Source: Xanthomonas hortorum (lineage in GTDB: Bacteria > Pseudomonadota > Gammaproteobacteria > Xanthomonadales > Xanthomonadaceae). From it: a stretch of DNA of 64,000 nt. The stretch spans positions 3,669,001-3,733,000 of the forward strand of contig NZ_CP101417.1 of the NCBI RefSeq assembly GCF_024339125.1. Reading direction: 5' to 3'. The notes under the pieces are model-generated. The model was not told the DNA's origin. It made no database searches and saw only the letters and a list, made by a program, of their open reading frames with translations. Both the position numbers and the translations under genes were made by a program. How positions within the stretch are numbered: position 1 is the first letter of the stretch; every line of letters starts with the position of its first letter. Shown here piece by piece: positions 26,995-39,290 of the stretch.

Positions 26995-27242
26995 TTCCTT
27001 AGCGTCTGCGTCGCGGGGCTGTCACCAGCGCGATCGGCCTGCAACGCTGACAGTGCTTTCGAACTGGCGCGTCGGTCACTCGGCGATGGGGTTACCAGAG
27101 CAACCTGCAACGCGTCGGCAGCGGTCCTCAGTGATCCGGTGCGGGCAGGCGTGCAGAAGTTATGTGTTTGGTGCTGCCGGCCGCGCCTGTTGGGTGCGCG
27201 CGCATTAGCTAAACGAACCGGTCTAACCAGAACCGCCACACC

Positions 27243-28004
27243 TCAAACCGTATCGCCCGCCAGGCTGCGCAGCGCCGCGTAATCCAGGATCTGCACCAGA
27301 TGCAGTTGCGGCAGCGCGATCAGCTGCTGTTGCCTGAGCTTGGTAAAGGTGCGGCTCACCGTCTCCACGGTCAGTCCGAGATGGTCGGCGATATCGCTGC
27401 GGCTCATCGGCAGCGCCACGGTGTCGCCGCTGGCGCCGGGCTGGGTGGAGCGCGCCGCCAGCCGCAGCAGGAAATGCGCCAGCCGCTCGCTGGGTTGCAG
27501 GCGCGCCAGTAGCATGCCGGTGTCCTGCGCGGCGGCCAGTTCCATGCTGGCGCGCTGCAGCAGCTTGCGTTCCAGCTGCGGGTAGCGATCGCGCAACTGG
27601 CGCATCTGTGTGATCGGCGTGCGGCAGACCCGGCTGTCGATGATGGCTTCGATATCGTGGCGGTGCTGTGGCGTTTCGGTCAGCCCCACGTAGTCGCCGG
27701 GCAACACGAATCCGGTGATCTGGCGGCGCCCGTCGGCCAGCGTGCGTACCAGCCGCAACGCGCCGGAGGTGACGGTGTAGACGTGATGGCGGCTCTCGCC
27801 CGCGCGCACCAGGGTGCTGCCGGGCGCATAGGTCTGGGCGTGGGTGGCCTGATCCAGTGCTTCCATTTCCTGTGGCGACAGCGCCGCGCAGATGGCCCGG
27901 CCGCGCACCGCGCACTGCGCGCATTCGGAATGGCGCGCGTCGCTGCCCGATACGGCGCTTGGCACCGCACAGTTCGTGCTGGGATCTGAAAGCTGCCGGT
28001 ACAT
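27243..28004 (-). CDS. FNR-type transcription regulator (Crp/Fnr family)
   Basis: 253 aa from ATG 28004 (an earlier ATG at 28088 is possible). The N-terminus has a cysteine cluster ECAQCAVRGRAICAAL, a C-X2-C-X7-C arrangement as in rhizobial FnrN, and a fourth cysteine in IDSRVCRTPI; together these would hold an oxygen-labile iron-sulfur cluster. The cyclic-nucleotide-like beta roll follows (YAPGSTLVRAGESRHHVYTV, GFVLPGDYVG). The helix-turn-helix MSRSDIADHLGLTVETVSR carries the E..SR recognition pattern of FNR, suggesting TTGAT half sites. Divergent from hisS, 107 bp apart. An anaerobic/low-oxygen regulator is the best call; its targets are not visible. Confidence 0.87.
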   Translation of the reverse strand: MYRQLSDPSTNCAVPSAVSGSDARHSECAQCAVRGRAICAALSPQEMEALDQATHAQTYAPGSTLVRAGESRHHVYTVTSGALRLVRTLADGRRQITGFVLPGDYVGLTETPQHRHDIEAIIDSRVCRTPITQMRQLRDRYPQLERKLLQRASMELAAAQDTGMLLARLQPSERLAHFLLRLAARSTQPGASGDTVALPMSRSDIADHLGLTVETVSRTFTKLRQQQLIALPQLHLVQILDYAALRSLAGDTV

Positions 28005-28111
28005 GGGCCACGCATTGCCAAGAGGCGCTGCAATGATACGCCATGCGGTCAGCGCGGCCGCCAGCCGGTAGAATTGCGCGTTCGCCACATTGCCCTGCAG
28101 GAGTTTCGCTC

Positions 28112-29548
28112 GTGATCAAGCCCCGTACGCCGCCCGGCATCATGGAATTGCTGCCGCGCGAGCAGATCGCGTTCCAGCGCATGCTGGACGTCATCCGCCG
28201 CAATTACGAGCGGTTCGGGTTCCTGCCGGTCGAAACCCCGGTGTTCGAACTGTCCGATGTGCTGTTGACCAAATCCGGCGGCGAGACCGAGCGCCAGGTG
28301 TACTTCGTGCAGTCCACCGGCGCGCTGGCCAATGCGGCGGCCGCCGTCGACGAGGGCGCCGAGAGTGGCGGCCTGCCGGAGCTGGCGCTGCGCTTCGACC
28401 TGACCGTGCCGCTGGCGCGCTATGTGGCCGAGCACGAGCACGACTTGAGCTTCCCGTTCCGCCGCTATCAGATGCAGCGCGTGTACCGCGGCGAGCGTGC
28501 CCAGCGCGGGCGCTTCCGCGAGTTCTATCAGTGCGATATCGACGTGATCGGCAAGGATGCGTTGAGCATCCGCTACGACGCCGAAGTGCTGGCGGTGATC
28601 CACGCGGTGTTCGCCGAGCTGGGCATCGGCGAGTTCAAGGTGCAGTTGAACAACCGCAAGCTGCTGCGCGGCTTCTTCGAAAGCCTGGGCGTGGCCGAAG
28701 GCGAGCTGCAGCTGGCGGTGTTGCGCGAGGTCGACAAGATCGACAAGCGAGGTGCCGATTACGTGCGCGATACGCTGGTGGGCGAGGGCTTCGGCATCGC
28801 CGCCGAGCAGGTTGACAAGATCCTGGCCTTCGTGGCGGTGCGCTCGAACGGACATGCCGATGCGCTGGCGCAGTTGCAGGCGCTGAACGCCTCGGTCGGC
28901 GCCAGCGCGACGTTGGGCGAGGGCATCGCCGAACTGCGCGAGGTCCTTGAATTGGTCAAGGCGCTGGGCGTACCCGAGAGCGCGTACTGCCTGAACTTCT
29001 CGATCGCACGCGGGCTGGATTACTACACCGGCACCGTCTACGAGACCACGCTGACCGACCACCCGCAGATCGGCTCGATCTGCTCGGGCGGCCGTTACGA
29101 GAGCCTGGCCAGCCACTACACCAAGTCCAAATTGCCCGGCGTGGGCATCTCCATTGGTCTGACCCGGCTGTTCTGGCAGCTGCGCGAGGCCGGCCTGATC
29201 CAGGGCATCGCCGAAAGCAGCGTGCACGCGATGGTGGCGTTGATGGACGAGTCGCGCCTGGGCGATGCGCTGGATATCGCGCGCCGGCTACGCATCGGTG
29301 GCATCAATACCGAAGTGCAGATGGAGCCGAAGAAGATCGGCAAGCAGTTCCAGTACGCCGCACGCGCGGGCATCCGCTTCGTAGTGCTCGCCGGCGACGA
29401 CGAACTGGCGCGCGGGGTGGTGGCGGTCAAGGACCTGGTGCGCGAGCAGCAGTTCGACGTTGCCCGCGACGAGCTGGCCAGCACGTTGCTGGTGGAGCTG
29501 GAGCAGGCCAAGGCGATGCTGGTGGCTGGTGGCGTCAAGGCCGATTGA
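28112..29548 (+). CDS. hisS: Histidyl-tRNA synthetase
   Basis: 478 aa class II aminoacyl-tRNA synthetase. Motif 1 region: [21 protein letters not shown]. Motif 2: [23 protein letters not shown]. The histidine-specific elements are [10 protein letters not shown] and motif 3 [13 protein letters not shown]. The C-terminal anticodon-binding domain starts about residue 385 ([23 protein letters not shown]). GTG 28112 is the start, with GGAG 9 bp upstream. Complete catalytic motifs separate it from the HisZ paralogue. It precedes, but is not part of, the his biosynthesis operon; an intrinsic terminator follows. Confidence 0.96.
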   Translation: MIKPRTPPGIMELLPREQIAFQRMLDVIRRNYERFGFLPVETPVFELSDVLLTKSGGETERQVYFVQSTGALANAAAAVDEGAESGGLPELALRFDLTVPLARYVAEHEHDLSFPFRRYQMQRVYRGERAQRGRFREFYQCDIDVIGKDALSIRYDAEVLAVIHAVFAELGIGEFKVQLNNRKLLRGFFESLGVAEGELQLAVLREVDKIDKRGADYVRDTLVGEGFGIAAEQVDKILAFVAVRSNGHADALAQLQALNASVGASATLGEGIAELREVLELVKALGVPESAYCLNFSIARGLDYYTGTVYETTLTDHPQIGSICSGGRYESLASHYTKSKLPGVGISIGLTRLFWQLREAGLIQGIAESSVHAMVALMDESRLGDALDIARRLRIGGINTEVQMEPKKIGKQFQYAARAGIRFVVLAGDDELARGVVAVKDLVREQQFDVARDELASTLLVELEQAKAMLVAGGVKAD

Positions 29549-29622
29549 GTCGCTGGCTGGCTAGATAGGGAATGCAGCCAGGTTGGTACAGCGTAGGCGG
29601 CGCCCGGTACCGATGCGGAAAC

Positions 29623-29656
29623 AAACCCACTGACACCTCGCTGTCGGTGGGTTTTT
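29623..29656 (+). terminator. Intrinsic terminator after hisS
   Basis: The arm AAACCCAC (29623-29630) pairs perfectly with GTGGGTTT (29647-29654), and inner GACA pairs with TGTC. The right arm runs into TTTTT. This separates hisS from the his operon. Confidence 0.9.
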
Positions 29657-29730
29657 CGTTTCTGATCCGCAGCAGGGTCCGCTACTTCGCTGAACGCTTC
29701 GGACGGCAGCGCTTGTCCTACGAACCCTGG

Positions 29731-29768
29731 TTGCGTTAACGTACTAACACGCTATTACATTAACGCAA
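29731..29768. promoter_or_regulatory. 38 bp palindromic operator overlapping the TrpR-like gene start
   Basis: TTGCGTTAACGT (29731-29742) and ACATTAACGCAA (29757-29768) are inverted repeats with one mismatch, and inner GTACTA/TATTAC adds partial symmetry. The last A of the palindrome is the first base of the ATG. GTACTA resembles half of a trp operator. A dimeric TrpR-like protein bound here would block transcription start and so repress itself and the his genes that follow. Confidence 0.7.
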
Positions 29769-30094
29769 TGAAACAACGACCCGCTCCCCGCGAAAGTGCC
29801 GATGTCGCCGCCTCCCTCAAGATGCTGGCCGATGCACTGGCGTGCCTGAAGGAGCCTGGCGCGGTCGAGGCCTTTCTGCGCGATCTGTGCACGCCTGCCG
29901 AGCTGGAGGCCATGTCCGACCGCTGGCGCGTGGTGCCGTTGTTGATCAAGGGCGTGCCGTATCGCGAGATCCACGAGCTGACCCAGGTCAGCGTGACCAC
30001 CATCGGGCGCGTTGCACGCACCCTGGACCACGGTGCCGGCGGCTATGCCACGGCCCTGCGCGAGCAATCGGCGCGCCCTGACGAATCCCACTGA
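29768..30094 (+). CDS. TrpR-like (YerC/YecD family) regulator, likely of histidine genes
   Basis: 108 aa helical protein of the TrpR superfamily. The helix-turn-helix region reads MSDRWRVVPLLIKGVPYREIHELTQVSVTTIGRVARTL, matching the Trp repressor pattern (R..I...L..G...YREI......S..TI.RV...L). The family member nearest his genes is often called HisR. It starts the block 9 bp before hisG and its own start lies inside a large palindrome, so autoregulation together with his control is a reasonable inference. The ligand, perhaps histidine, is not known from the sequence. Confidence 0.82.
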   Translation: MKQRPAPRESADVAASLKMLADALACLKEPGAVEAFLRDLCTPAELEAMSDRWRVVPLLIKGVPYREIHELTQVSVTTIGRVARTLDHGAGGYATALREQSARPDESH

Positions 30095-32306
<2,212 letters not shown>

Positions 32307-32310
<4 letters not shown>

Positions 32311-33398
32311 GTACCACATCGATTCTGGATCTTGTGCGTGAGGACCTGCGCGCCTTTGCCGGCTACTCGTCGGCACGCACCAGCGCCTTGCAGGGCGATG
32401 TGTGGCTCAACGCCAACGAGTCGGCGTGGGGAAATCCAGCCGACCCGGGCGCCAGCACGCGGCGCTATCCGGACCCGCAACCCAAGGGTCTGCGCAGCGC
32501 GTTGGCGACGCTGTACGGCTGCGCGCCCGAGCAACTATTGATCGGCCGCGGCAGCGACGAGGCGATCGATCTGCTGGTGCGCGGACTGTGCGTGCCCGAG
32601 CGCGATGCGGTGGTGGTGACCCCGCCGGTGTTCGGCATGTACGCGGTGTGTGCGCGCTTGCAGAACGCGCCGTTGGTCGAAGTGCCGCTGGTGGACGGGC
32701 CTGAGGGTTTTCACGCGGACATCCCGGTGATTGTCCAAGCAGCGTTGGCCTCGCGTGCCAAGTTGGTATTCCTGTGCTCGCCGTCCAACCCGGCCGGCTC
32801 GGCGATTCCGTTGGACGAGATCGAAACCGCTTTGCAGGCATTGCAGGGCAAAGCGCTGGTGGTTGTCGATGAAGCCTATGGCGAATTCTCCGATGTGCCA
32901 TCGGCAGTGAGTCTGCTTGCGCGCTACGACAATCTGGCCGTGTTGCGCACGCTGTCCAAGGCGCATGCGCTGGCGGCGGCACGCATCGGCAGCCTGATCG
33001 CCAACGCCGAATTGATCGCCTTGCTGCGGCGCTGCCAGGCGCCGTACCCGGTGCCGACCCCGTGCGCGGCGATGGCCGAGCAGGCCTTGTCCGTGCCGGC
33101 GCTGGAAGTCACCCGTCGGCGCATTGCCGAGGTGCGCAGCGAGCGTACACGCGTGCACAATGCGTTTGAACAACTGGCCGGTGTGCGTCAGGTGTATCCC
33201 TCGCAAGGCAACTTCCTGCTGGTGCGCTTCGACGACGCCGAAGCGGCATTTCAGGCGCTGCTGGAGGCCGGTGTGGTGGTGCGCGACCAACGCGCGGTGC
33301 CGCAGCTGTTCGATGCACTGCGCATCACCCTGGGCACGCACGAGCAAAACGAGCGCGTATTGAGCGCGCTGCAACGCAAGCAGGAGGCCGCCGCATGA
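32307..33398 (+). CDS. hisC: Histidinol-phosphate aminotransferase
   Basis: 363 aa class I/II PLP aminotransferase converting imidazole acetol phosphate to histidinol phosphate. Motifs: [12 protein letters not shown] (substrate arm), [43 protein letters not shown] (Asn contact), [12 protein letters not shown] and the PLP lysine in [18 protein letters not shown]. Four-base overlaps with hisD and hisB place it in the operon and couple translation. Confidence 0.96.
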
Positions 33399-34522
33399 CC
33401 CCGATTCTTTTCGTCGACCGCGATGGCACGCTGATCACCGAGCCGGCGGATTATCAAATCGACGCCTACGAAAAACTGCGCTTCGTCGACAACGTGATTC
33501 CGGCGATGCTCAAGTTGCGCGATGCCGGCTACCAGTTCGTCATCGTCAGCAATCAGGACGGCCTGGGCAGCGAAAGCTATCCGCGCGCATCCTTCGATGG
33601 CCCCAACAACCTGATGCTGCAGATCTTCGCCAGCCAGGGCATCGTGTTCCGCGAAGTGTTGATCGACTGCAGCTGGCCCGCCGACAACGCGCCCACGCGC
33701 AAACCCGGCGTCGGCCTGATGGTGCCGTATCTGCAGGATCGCAATATCGATTGGGCACGCTCGGCGATGGTAGGCGACCGCATCACCGACATCCAGTTTG
33801 CGCAGAACCTCAATATCCGTGGCTTCCAGCTGCGTACCGACGAGTTTGGCGGCGAGTGGGATTGGCCCGGCATTGCGCACGAGCTCGCCGATGCGCCCAG
33901 GCGCGCGGTAGTCCAGCGCAACACCAAGGAAACCAAGATCCGCGTCGAGCTGGATCTGGATCGCGTGGCCGAACCGCACACTGCCACCGGCCTGCCGTTC
34001 TTCGATCATATGCTGGAGCAGATCGGCAAACATGGCGGTTTTGCGCTGGACATCCGCGCCGAAGGCGATCTGCATATCGATGAGCACCACACCATCGAGG
34101 ACACCGGTCTTGCGCTGGGCCAGGCCTTGCGCGAAGCGCTGGGCGATAAGCGCGGCATCGGCCGTTATGGCTTCGATCCTGAAGACAGCCCGTGGCGTGT
34201 TGCCGGCGACACCGCGCAACATGGCTTCACGTTGCCGATGGACGAAACCATCGCCAGTGCTGCGCTGGATTTCAGCGGCCGGCCGTATTTCGTGTTCGAA
34301 GGCGATTTCAAGCGCGAGCGCGTGGGCGATATGCCCACCGAACTGGTGCCGCATTTTTTCCGTTCGATCTGCGATGCGTCCGGTTTGAATCTGCACCTGA
34401 GCGTGCGCGGCGAGAACGATCACCACAAGGTCGAAGCCTGCTTCAAGGCGCTGGCGCGTGCGCTGCGTCAGGCGATCCGCCGCGAGGGTACCGCATTGCC
34501 ATCGACCAAGGGTGCGCTATGA
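33395..34522 (+). CDS. hisB: Bifunctional histidinol-phosphatase / imidazoleglycerol-phosphate dehydratase
   Basis: 375 aa fusion. The N-terminal HAD phosphatase (about 1-165) shows [17 protein letters not shown] and the zinc-loop/HAD region, with [15 protein letters not shown]. The C-terminal dehydratase (about 170-375) shows [37 protein letters not shown] (metal histidines) and [20 protein letters not shown]. The fused form is usual in gammaproteobacteria. It overlaps hisC and hisH by four bases each. Confidence 0.97.
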   Translation: MTPILFVDRDGTLITEPADYQIDAYEKLRFVDNVIPAMLKLRDAGYQFVIVSNQDGLGSESYPRASFDGPNNLMLQIFASQGIVFREVLIDCSWPADNAPTRKPGVGLMVPYLQDRNIDWARSAMVGDRITDIQFAQNLNIRGFQLRTDEFGGEWDWPGIAHELADAPRRAVVQRNTKETKIRVELDLDRVAEPHTATGLPFFDHMLEQIGKHGGFALDIRAEGDLHIDEHHTIEDTGLALGQALREALGDKRGIGRYGFDPEDSPWRVAGDTAQHGFTLPMDETIASAALDFSGRPYFVFEGDFKRERVGDMPTELVPHFFRSICDASGLNLHLSVRGENDHHKVEACFKALARALRQAIRREGTALPSTKGAL

Positions 34523-35121
34523 CCGACCTTGCGCTGATCGATGCCGGCGGCGCCAATCTGGGCTCGGTGCGCTATGCGTTGGAGCGGCTGGGCGTGGAAG
34601 CGCGCGTGGTACGCGATGCCGAAGGGTTGCAGGGCGCGCAGCGCGTCATCCTGCCCGGCGTCGGCGCCGCACCTGAAGCGATGTCGCGCTTGCGCGCGCA
34701 GGGCTTGATCGAACCTTTGCGACAACTGCAGGTGCCGCTGATCGGCATCTGCTTGGGGATGCAATTGCTGTTTGAACATTCCGAAGAAGGCGATGTCGAT
34801 TGCCTCGGGCTGTTGCCGGGTATCGTGCGCCACATGACGCCTGCGCTGGGCATTCGGGTGCCGCATATGGGCTGGAATCAGCTGGTGCCGATGCGCGAAT
34901 CCGCGCTGTTGGCCGGTCTGCCGGAACGTGCCAGTGCCTATTTCGTGCACGGTTACGCTGCGCCGGTGACGGCCGATACCGTGGCCGCCTGCGATCACGG
35001 CGGCTTGTTTACCGCAGTGGTGCAGCAAGGCCTGCGCTGCGGCGCGCAGTTCCATCCCGAGCGTTCGGCCGAAACCGGTGCACGCATCCTGCGCAATTTT
35101 CTTGAGATGAGCTTCCCATGA
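34519..35121 (+). CDS. hisH: Imidazole glycerol phosphate synthase, glutaminase subunit
   Basis: 200 aa class I glutamine amidotransferase that feeds ammonia to HisF. The nucleophile is in [18 protein letters not shown], the catalytic His-Glu in [13 protein letters not shown], and [13 protein letters not shown] forms the oxyanion-strand region. Also PHMGWNQL, a HisH signature. ATG 34519 overlaps hisB and its stop overlaps hisA. The long upstream frame is a hisB shadow. Confidence 0.97.
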   Translation: MTDLALIDAGGANLGSVRYALERLGVEARVVRDAEGLQGAQRVILPGVGAAPEAMSRLRAQGLIEPLRQLQVPLIGICLGMQLLFEHSEEGDVDCLGLLPGIVRHMTPALGIRVPHMGWNQLVPMRESALLAGLPERASAYFVHGYAAPVTADTVAACDHGGLFTAVVQQGLRCGAQFHPERSAETGARILRNFLEMSFP

Positions 35122-35852
35122 GTTTCACCGTTTACCCGGCGCTGGATATCCGCAACGGCCGCGTGGTGCGTTTGCTGCAAGGCGATTACACGCGCGAAAC
35201 CCAGTACGGCGACGATGTACTGCCGCGCGCGCAGGCGTTTGCCGATACCGGCGCGCGGTGGATGCATCTGGTCGATCTGGATGCGGCAAAGGCGGGCGGC
35301 TACACCTTGGCCGCGACACTCGGCGAGATCGTGCGCCAGACTGGCCTGCAGGTGCAGACCGGCGGCGGTGTGCGCTCACGCGAGGATGTAGCGCGCATCC
35401 TTGATGCTGGCGCCGCACGCGTGGTGGTCGGTTCGTTGGCCGTGCGCGAGAGCGAGACCGTCATCGACTGGCTGCAGGAATTCGGTGCCGACCGGCTGAC
35501 CATCGCGCTGGACACGCGGCAGGACGCCCACGGCGTCTGGCAATTGCCAGTGCATGGCTGGACCGAAGCGGCCGAGGCCACGCTGGACCAACTGGCCGTG
35601 CGTTACGCGCAAGCCGGTCTGCAGCATCTGTTGTGTACCGATATCGCCCGCGACGGCATGCTGTCCGGCCCGAACATGGACCTGTACGCACACCTGCGCA
35701 CGCTGGCGCCGCAACTGCAGGTGCAGGTCTCCGGCGGTGCGCGCAATCTGGCCGATGTGGCTGCCGCCAAGGCCGCAGGCTGCGCCGGCATCGTGCTCGG
35801 CAAGGCCTTGCTGGAAGGGCATCTGGCGTTGAAGGAGGCACTGGCATGCTGA
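35118..35852 (+). CDS. hisA: ProFAR isomerase
   Basis: 244 aa TIM barrel that isomerises ProFAR to PRFAR. Characteristic: [20 protein letters not shown] with the catalytic Asp, [47 protein letters not shown] (second catalytic Asp) and [11 protein letters not shown]. Both phosphate-binding half-barrel repeats are present. Overlaps hisH by four and hisF by seven bases. Confidence 0.97.
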   Translation: MSFTVYPALDIRNGRVVRLLQGDYTRETQYGDDVLPRAQAFADTGARWMHLVDLDAAKAGGYTLAATLGEIVRQTGLQVQTGGGVRSREDVARILDAGAARVVVGSLAVRESETVIDWLQEFGADRLTIALDTRQDAHGVWQLPVHGWTEAAEATLDQLAVRYAQAGLQHLLCTDIARDGMLSGPNMDLYAHLRTLAPQLQVQVSGGARNLADVAAAKAAGCAGIVLGKALLEGHLALKEALAC

Positions 35853-36622
35853 GTCGCCGCATCATTCCCTGCCTGGACGTGCGCGACGGGCGCGTAGTCA
35901 AGGGCGTCAAGTTCCGCGACCACATCGACATGGGCGATATCGTCGAGCTGGCGCTGCGTTATCGCGCGCAAGGTGCCGACGAACTGGTGTTCTACGACAT
36001 CGGCGCCAGCCCGGAAGGGCGCTCGGTAGATTACACCTGGGTCGAGCGGGTCGCGCGGTTGATCGATATTCCGTTCTGCGTGGCCGGCGGCATCCGTGAT
36101 GTGGACACTGCGCGCGCGGTGCTGCATGCCGGTGCCGACAAGATTTCGATCAATTCGCCAGCGCTCGGCAGGCCGCAGTTGATCTCCGAGCTGGCCGACG
36201 CCTTCGGCGTGCAATGCGTGGTTGTCGGTGTCGACTCGATCCGCGAGGACGATGGGCAGTGGCGCGTGCGCCGCTATACCGGCGACCCGAGCAAGACGCA
36301 GGCCTTGCCGATGCGCACCCTGGATTGGGTGGCCGAAGCGCAGCGTCTGGGTGCCGGCGAGATCGTGCTCAACTGCATGGACAACGATGGCGTGCGGCGT
36401 GGCTATGACATCGCGCAATTGCGTCAGGTGCGTGCGCTGTGCCACGTGCCGTTGATCGCCTCAGGCGGTGCCGGTGAGATGCAGCATTTTGCCGATGTAT
36501 TCGACCAGGCCGATGTCGATGGCGCCCTGGCGGCGAGCGTGTTTCATAGCGGCGCGATTCCGATTCCGGAACTCAAGCAATTCCTGCGCGCGCAACAGAT
36601 CGAGGTACGTGATGGGCAGTAA
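35846..36622 (+). CDS. hisF: Imidazole glycerol phosphate synthase, cyclase subunit
   Basis: 258 aa TIM barrel partner of HisH. Motifs: [20 protein letters not shown] with the catalytic Asp, [60 protein letters not shown] (second Asp) and [12 protein letters not shown]. One oddity: the family usually has DITAS(x)E where this protein reads DIGASPE. The start overlaps the hisA end by seven bases, and the stop lies 11 bases inside hisIE. Confidence 0.97.
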   Translation: MLSRRIIPCLDVRDGRVVKGVKFRDHIDMGDIVELALRYRAQGADELVFYDIGASPEGRSVDYTWVERVARLIDIPFCVAGGIRDVDTARAVLHAGADKISINSPALGRPQLISELADAFGVQCVVVGVDSIREDDGQWRVRRYTGDPSKTQALPMRTLDWVAEAQRLGAGEIVLNCMDNDGVRRGYDIAQLRQVRALCHVPLIASGGAGEMQHFADVFDQADVDGALAASVFHSGAIPIPELKQFLRAQQIEVRDGQ

Positions 36623-37238
36623 CGACAACGAGACGGCAGCGGGCGACGCGCTCGCCACGCTGGACTGGAGCAAGGGCGACGGCTTGCTGCCGGTGGTCGT
36701 GCAGGACGCCGACAACCTGCGCGTGCTGATGCTGGGCTACATGAATGCCGAAGCGCTGGCGGTCACCCAGCAACGTGGCGAAGTCACCTTCTTCAGCCGC
36801 AGCAAGCAGCGTTTGTGGACCAAGGGCGAGAGCTCGGGCAATGTCTTGCGCGTGGTGTCGATCGAGACCGATTGCGATGCCGATACGCTGCTGGTGCAGG
36901 CGCGGCCGCATGGGCCAACCTGCCATCTCGGCCGCACCAGCTGTTTCCCGAATGCGCCAGGCCAGTTCCTCGGCAGTCTGGATGCCTTGATCGCCGCGCG
37001 CGAACACGAGCGCCCGCACGGCAGCTACACCACCAAACTGTTCGAGCAGGGCATCCGACGCATCGCGCAGAAGGTGGGCGAAGAGGGCGTTGAAACCGCA
37101 CTGGCCGGCGTGGTGCAGGGCGATGCCGAGTTGCTGGGCGAATCGGCCGATCTGCTGTATCACCTGATCGTGCTGCTGCGCGCGCGCGGCCTGGGCCTGG
37201 GCGATGCGGTGGCGCTGCTGGAGTCGCGGCACAAGTAA
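36612..37238 (+). CDS. hisI: Bifunctional PRA-cyclohydrolase / PRA-PP pyrophosphohydrolase
   Basis: 208 aa HisIE fusion performing steps two and three. The cyclohydrolase domain (about 15-115) shows [44 protein letters not shown] (metal Asp) and [11 protein letters not shown] (zinc Cys). The pyrophosphohydrolase domain (about 120-208) shows [28 protein letters not shown] and [16 protein letters not shown] 36612 follows GAGG inside hisF. Last gene of the his operon; a REP-like inverted pair follows 9 bp after the stop. Confidence 0.97.
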   Translation: MGSNDNETAAGDALATLDWSKGDGLLPVVVQDADNLRVLMLGYMNAEALAVTQQRGEVTFFSRSKQRLWTKGESSGNVLRVVSIETDCDADTLLVQARPHGPTCHLGRTSCFPNAPGQFLGSLDALIAAREHERPHGSYTTKLFEQGIRRIAQKVGEEGVETALAGVVQGDAELLGESADLLYHLIVLLRARGLGLGDAVALLESRHK

Positions 37239-37247
37239 CGCGCTTGT

Positions 37248-37314
37248 GTAGGAGCGCCCTCGGGCGCGATGAGGCTTCATCGATAACGCCCATCGCGCCC
37301 AAGGGCGCTCCTAC
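37248..37314. repeat. Inverted pair of REP-like palindromes after the his operon
   Basis: GTAGGAGCGCCCTCGGGCGC... (37248-37271) and its inverted copy (37291-37314) match at 23 of 24 positions; each 24 nt unit is itself a small palindrome. Such REP doublets lie between genes and can stabilise or end transcripts. Confidence 0.85.
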
Positions 37315-37408
37315 GAGGATGTGTCGTAGGGGTTTCGGCGTTCAAACCCGCGCCGTGCGCCTGGCCACCACAGGTACAATTTCCGCTGATCTTCGCGCGG
37401 GAAAACGC

Positions 37409-38995
37409 ATGCAGCTTCGTATCGCTCTGTTGGCCCTGGGATTTTTCGCGGGAAGCGCATACGCGCGCGATGCGGCTGTCGACGGCATCGTCTACGAAGA
37501 GCGCGACGGGCGGGCCGGACGCAGCGCGGATGACCCGGGCATCGCCGGTGTGACGGTTTCCAACGGCGAGCAGCTGGTGCGCACCGATGCGCAAGGCCGC
37601 TACCGCTTGCCGGTGCGCGACGGGCAGACGGTGTTCGTGATCAAGCCGGGCGACCGCAGCTTTGTGCCAACCGCCGACGGACTACCGGGTTTCTGGCGTC
37701 ACTACGCGCCCAACGGTTCGGCCAAGCGCAAGTACCCAGGCATTGCCGCCACCGGGCGCAATACGCGTAACTGGGATTTCGCACTGACCCCGCGCGCAAG
37801 TGCTGCCGCCGATGGCTTTCAGATGTTGGTGTTTGCCGACAGCCAGACCGCCAGCCTCGTTGACGTGGGTTACTACCAGCGCGACATCGTCGCGCCGATC
37901 GTGGGCAAAACCTCGGCAAAGCTGGGCACCACGCTGGGCGATATCGTCAGCGACGATCTGAGCCTGTATCCGGCCTTGAACAAAGTCACCACGCAGTTGG
38001 GCGTGCCATGGTTCCATGTGCCGGGCAATCACGATCTCAACTTTGATGCCGGCGACGATGCGCATTCGCTGGATAGCTGGCGTGCGGTGTACGGCCCGGA
38101 CACCTATGCGGTGGAAGAGGCCAACGCCAGCTTCGTGTTTCTGGACGATGTGATCTATACGCCCGGCGCTAAGCCGGCGTATGTCGGCGGACTGCGCGAG
38201 GATCAATTCGTGTTTCTGCAGGCGTATCTTGCGCAGTTGCCGCGCGAGCGCCTGCTGGTGCTGGGCATGCATATTCCATTGTTCGATGCAGCGCCAGGAC
38301 AGGAAACCTTCCGGCATGCCGATCGCAGTCGCCTGTTTGCGCTGTTGAAGGAGTTTCCGCATGTACTGGTGCTCAGCGGGCACAGCCATACCCAGCGGCA
38401 AGTCGATCACGGCGCCGACGAAGGGTGGCAGGGCGCCAAGCCGCTGCACGAATACAACGTCGGCGCGGCCTGCGGTGCGTTCTGGTCGGGCGCCAAGGAC
38501 GGCGACGGCATTCCCACCGCCACGATGAGCGACGGCACGCCGAACGGCTATGCGGTGCTGCAGGTGGCGCCCAGCGGCGACTACACACTGGCGTATCACG
38601 CCGCGCGCTTGGTCGATGACGCGCAACTGCTGTTGCATGCGCCCAAAGTGCTGCGCCAGGGCGCGTATGCGGCGTGGGGCATCTACGCCAATGTGTTCAT
38701 GGGGCAGGACGATACCGTTGTTCAGATGCGTATCGACAATGGCGCATGGCAGCCGATGAAGCGGGTGGAGCGTGCCGACCCACGCTTGCTGGCCGAGAAC
38801 GTGCGCGACGATGCGGCCGAGCAATTGCGCGGTTACGACCGCTCGCCAGAGGCCACACCGTCCACGCATCTATGGCGTGGCGCGTTGCCGACCACGCTGG
38901 AGGTTGGCGAGCACACCGTTGAAGTGCGCGCTGCGTTGCCGACTGGTGAGTACAGCGCAAACACGGTGTATCGCTTGCAGCGTGCGGATCCTTGA
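37409..38995 (+). CDS. Exported calcineurin-like metallophosphoesterase with N- and C-terminal accessory domains
   Basis: 528 aa from ATG 37409. A signal peptide of about 20 residues ends SAYA. The N-terminal beta domain contains VDGIVYEERDGRAGRS...GVTVSNGEQLVRTDAQGRY, a carboxypeptidase-regulatory-like fold (MetallophosN). The catalytic metallophosphoesterase core shows LVFADSQTAS, FHVPGNHDLNFDAG and VLSGHSHTQRQVDHG, the metal-binding D, GNHD and GHSH elements. A C-terminal beta domain (MetallophosC, about 390-528) ends with GEHTVEVRA. The substrate is unknown; periplasmic phosphodiester hydrolysis is the inferred activity. Confidence 0.9.
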   Translation: MQLRIALLALGFFAGSAYARDAAVDGIVYEERDGRAGRSADDPGIAGVTVSNGEQLVRTDAQGRYRLPVRDGQTVFVIKPGDRSFVPTADGLPGFWRHYAPNGSAKRKYPGIAATGRNTRNWDFALTPRASAAADGFQMLVFADSQTASLVDVGYYQRDIVAPIVGKTSAKLGTTLGDIVSDDLSLYPALNKVTTQLGVPWFHVPGNHDLNFDAGDDAHSLDSWRAVYGPDTYAVEEANASFVFLDDVIYTPGAKPAYVGGLREDQFVFLQAYLAQLPRERLLVLGMHIPLFDAAPGQETFRHADRSRLFALLKEFPHVLVLSGHSHTQRQVDHGADEGWQGAKPLHEYNVGAACGAFWSGAKDGDGIPTATMSDGTPNGYAVLQVAPSGDYTLAYHAARLVDDAQLLLHAPKVLRQGAYAAWGIYANVFMGQDDTVVQMRIDNGAWQPMKRVERADPRLLAENVRDDAAEQLRGYDRSPEATPSTHLWRGALPTTLEVGEHTVEVRAALPTGEYSANTVYRLQRADP

Positions 38996-39030
38996 TGGAG
39001 AGGCGTGCGCCGTGCGTGGGTTCTTGGTGT

Positions 39031-39060
39031 GGAGCCCATCGCGCATAAATGCGCTCCTAC
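39031..39060. repeat. Single REP-like palindrome
   Basis: CATCGCGCATAAATGCGCTC (39037-39056) is the same family as the his-operon doublet, with inner arms GCGCAT/ATGCGC. It lies just beyond the phosphoesterase gene. Confidence 0.7.
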
Positions 39061-39122
39061 TGCATTTATTGGTCGAAACGTTTGCGTTGGATGCGACGCA
39101 TCAACCCTATCGCCAGAAACAC

Positions 39123-39150
39123 AAACGCCTCCACAAGGGAGGCGTTTTGG
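39123..39150 (+). terminator. Intrinsic terminator
   Basis: AAACGCCTCC (39123-39132) pairs perfectly with GGAGGCGTTT (39138-39147) around ACAAG, with T residues at the 3' end. Being A/T-flanked on both sides it could serve the phosphoesterase gene and the convergent C13-peptidase gene. Confidence 0.85.
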
Positions 39151-39290
39151 GATCCTGGCTGGCTGGCTGGCAGGCGATGGCGCGCTGGCGGGGATCGAGG
39201 CTGGCTGGCGTGTGCTGGCTGGCTGCGCGAGTGTAGCGAGGCCGCGCAAGCGCTGACGAAATGAGAATTAGTCTCAGCGCGTTGCAGCTG

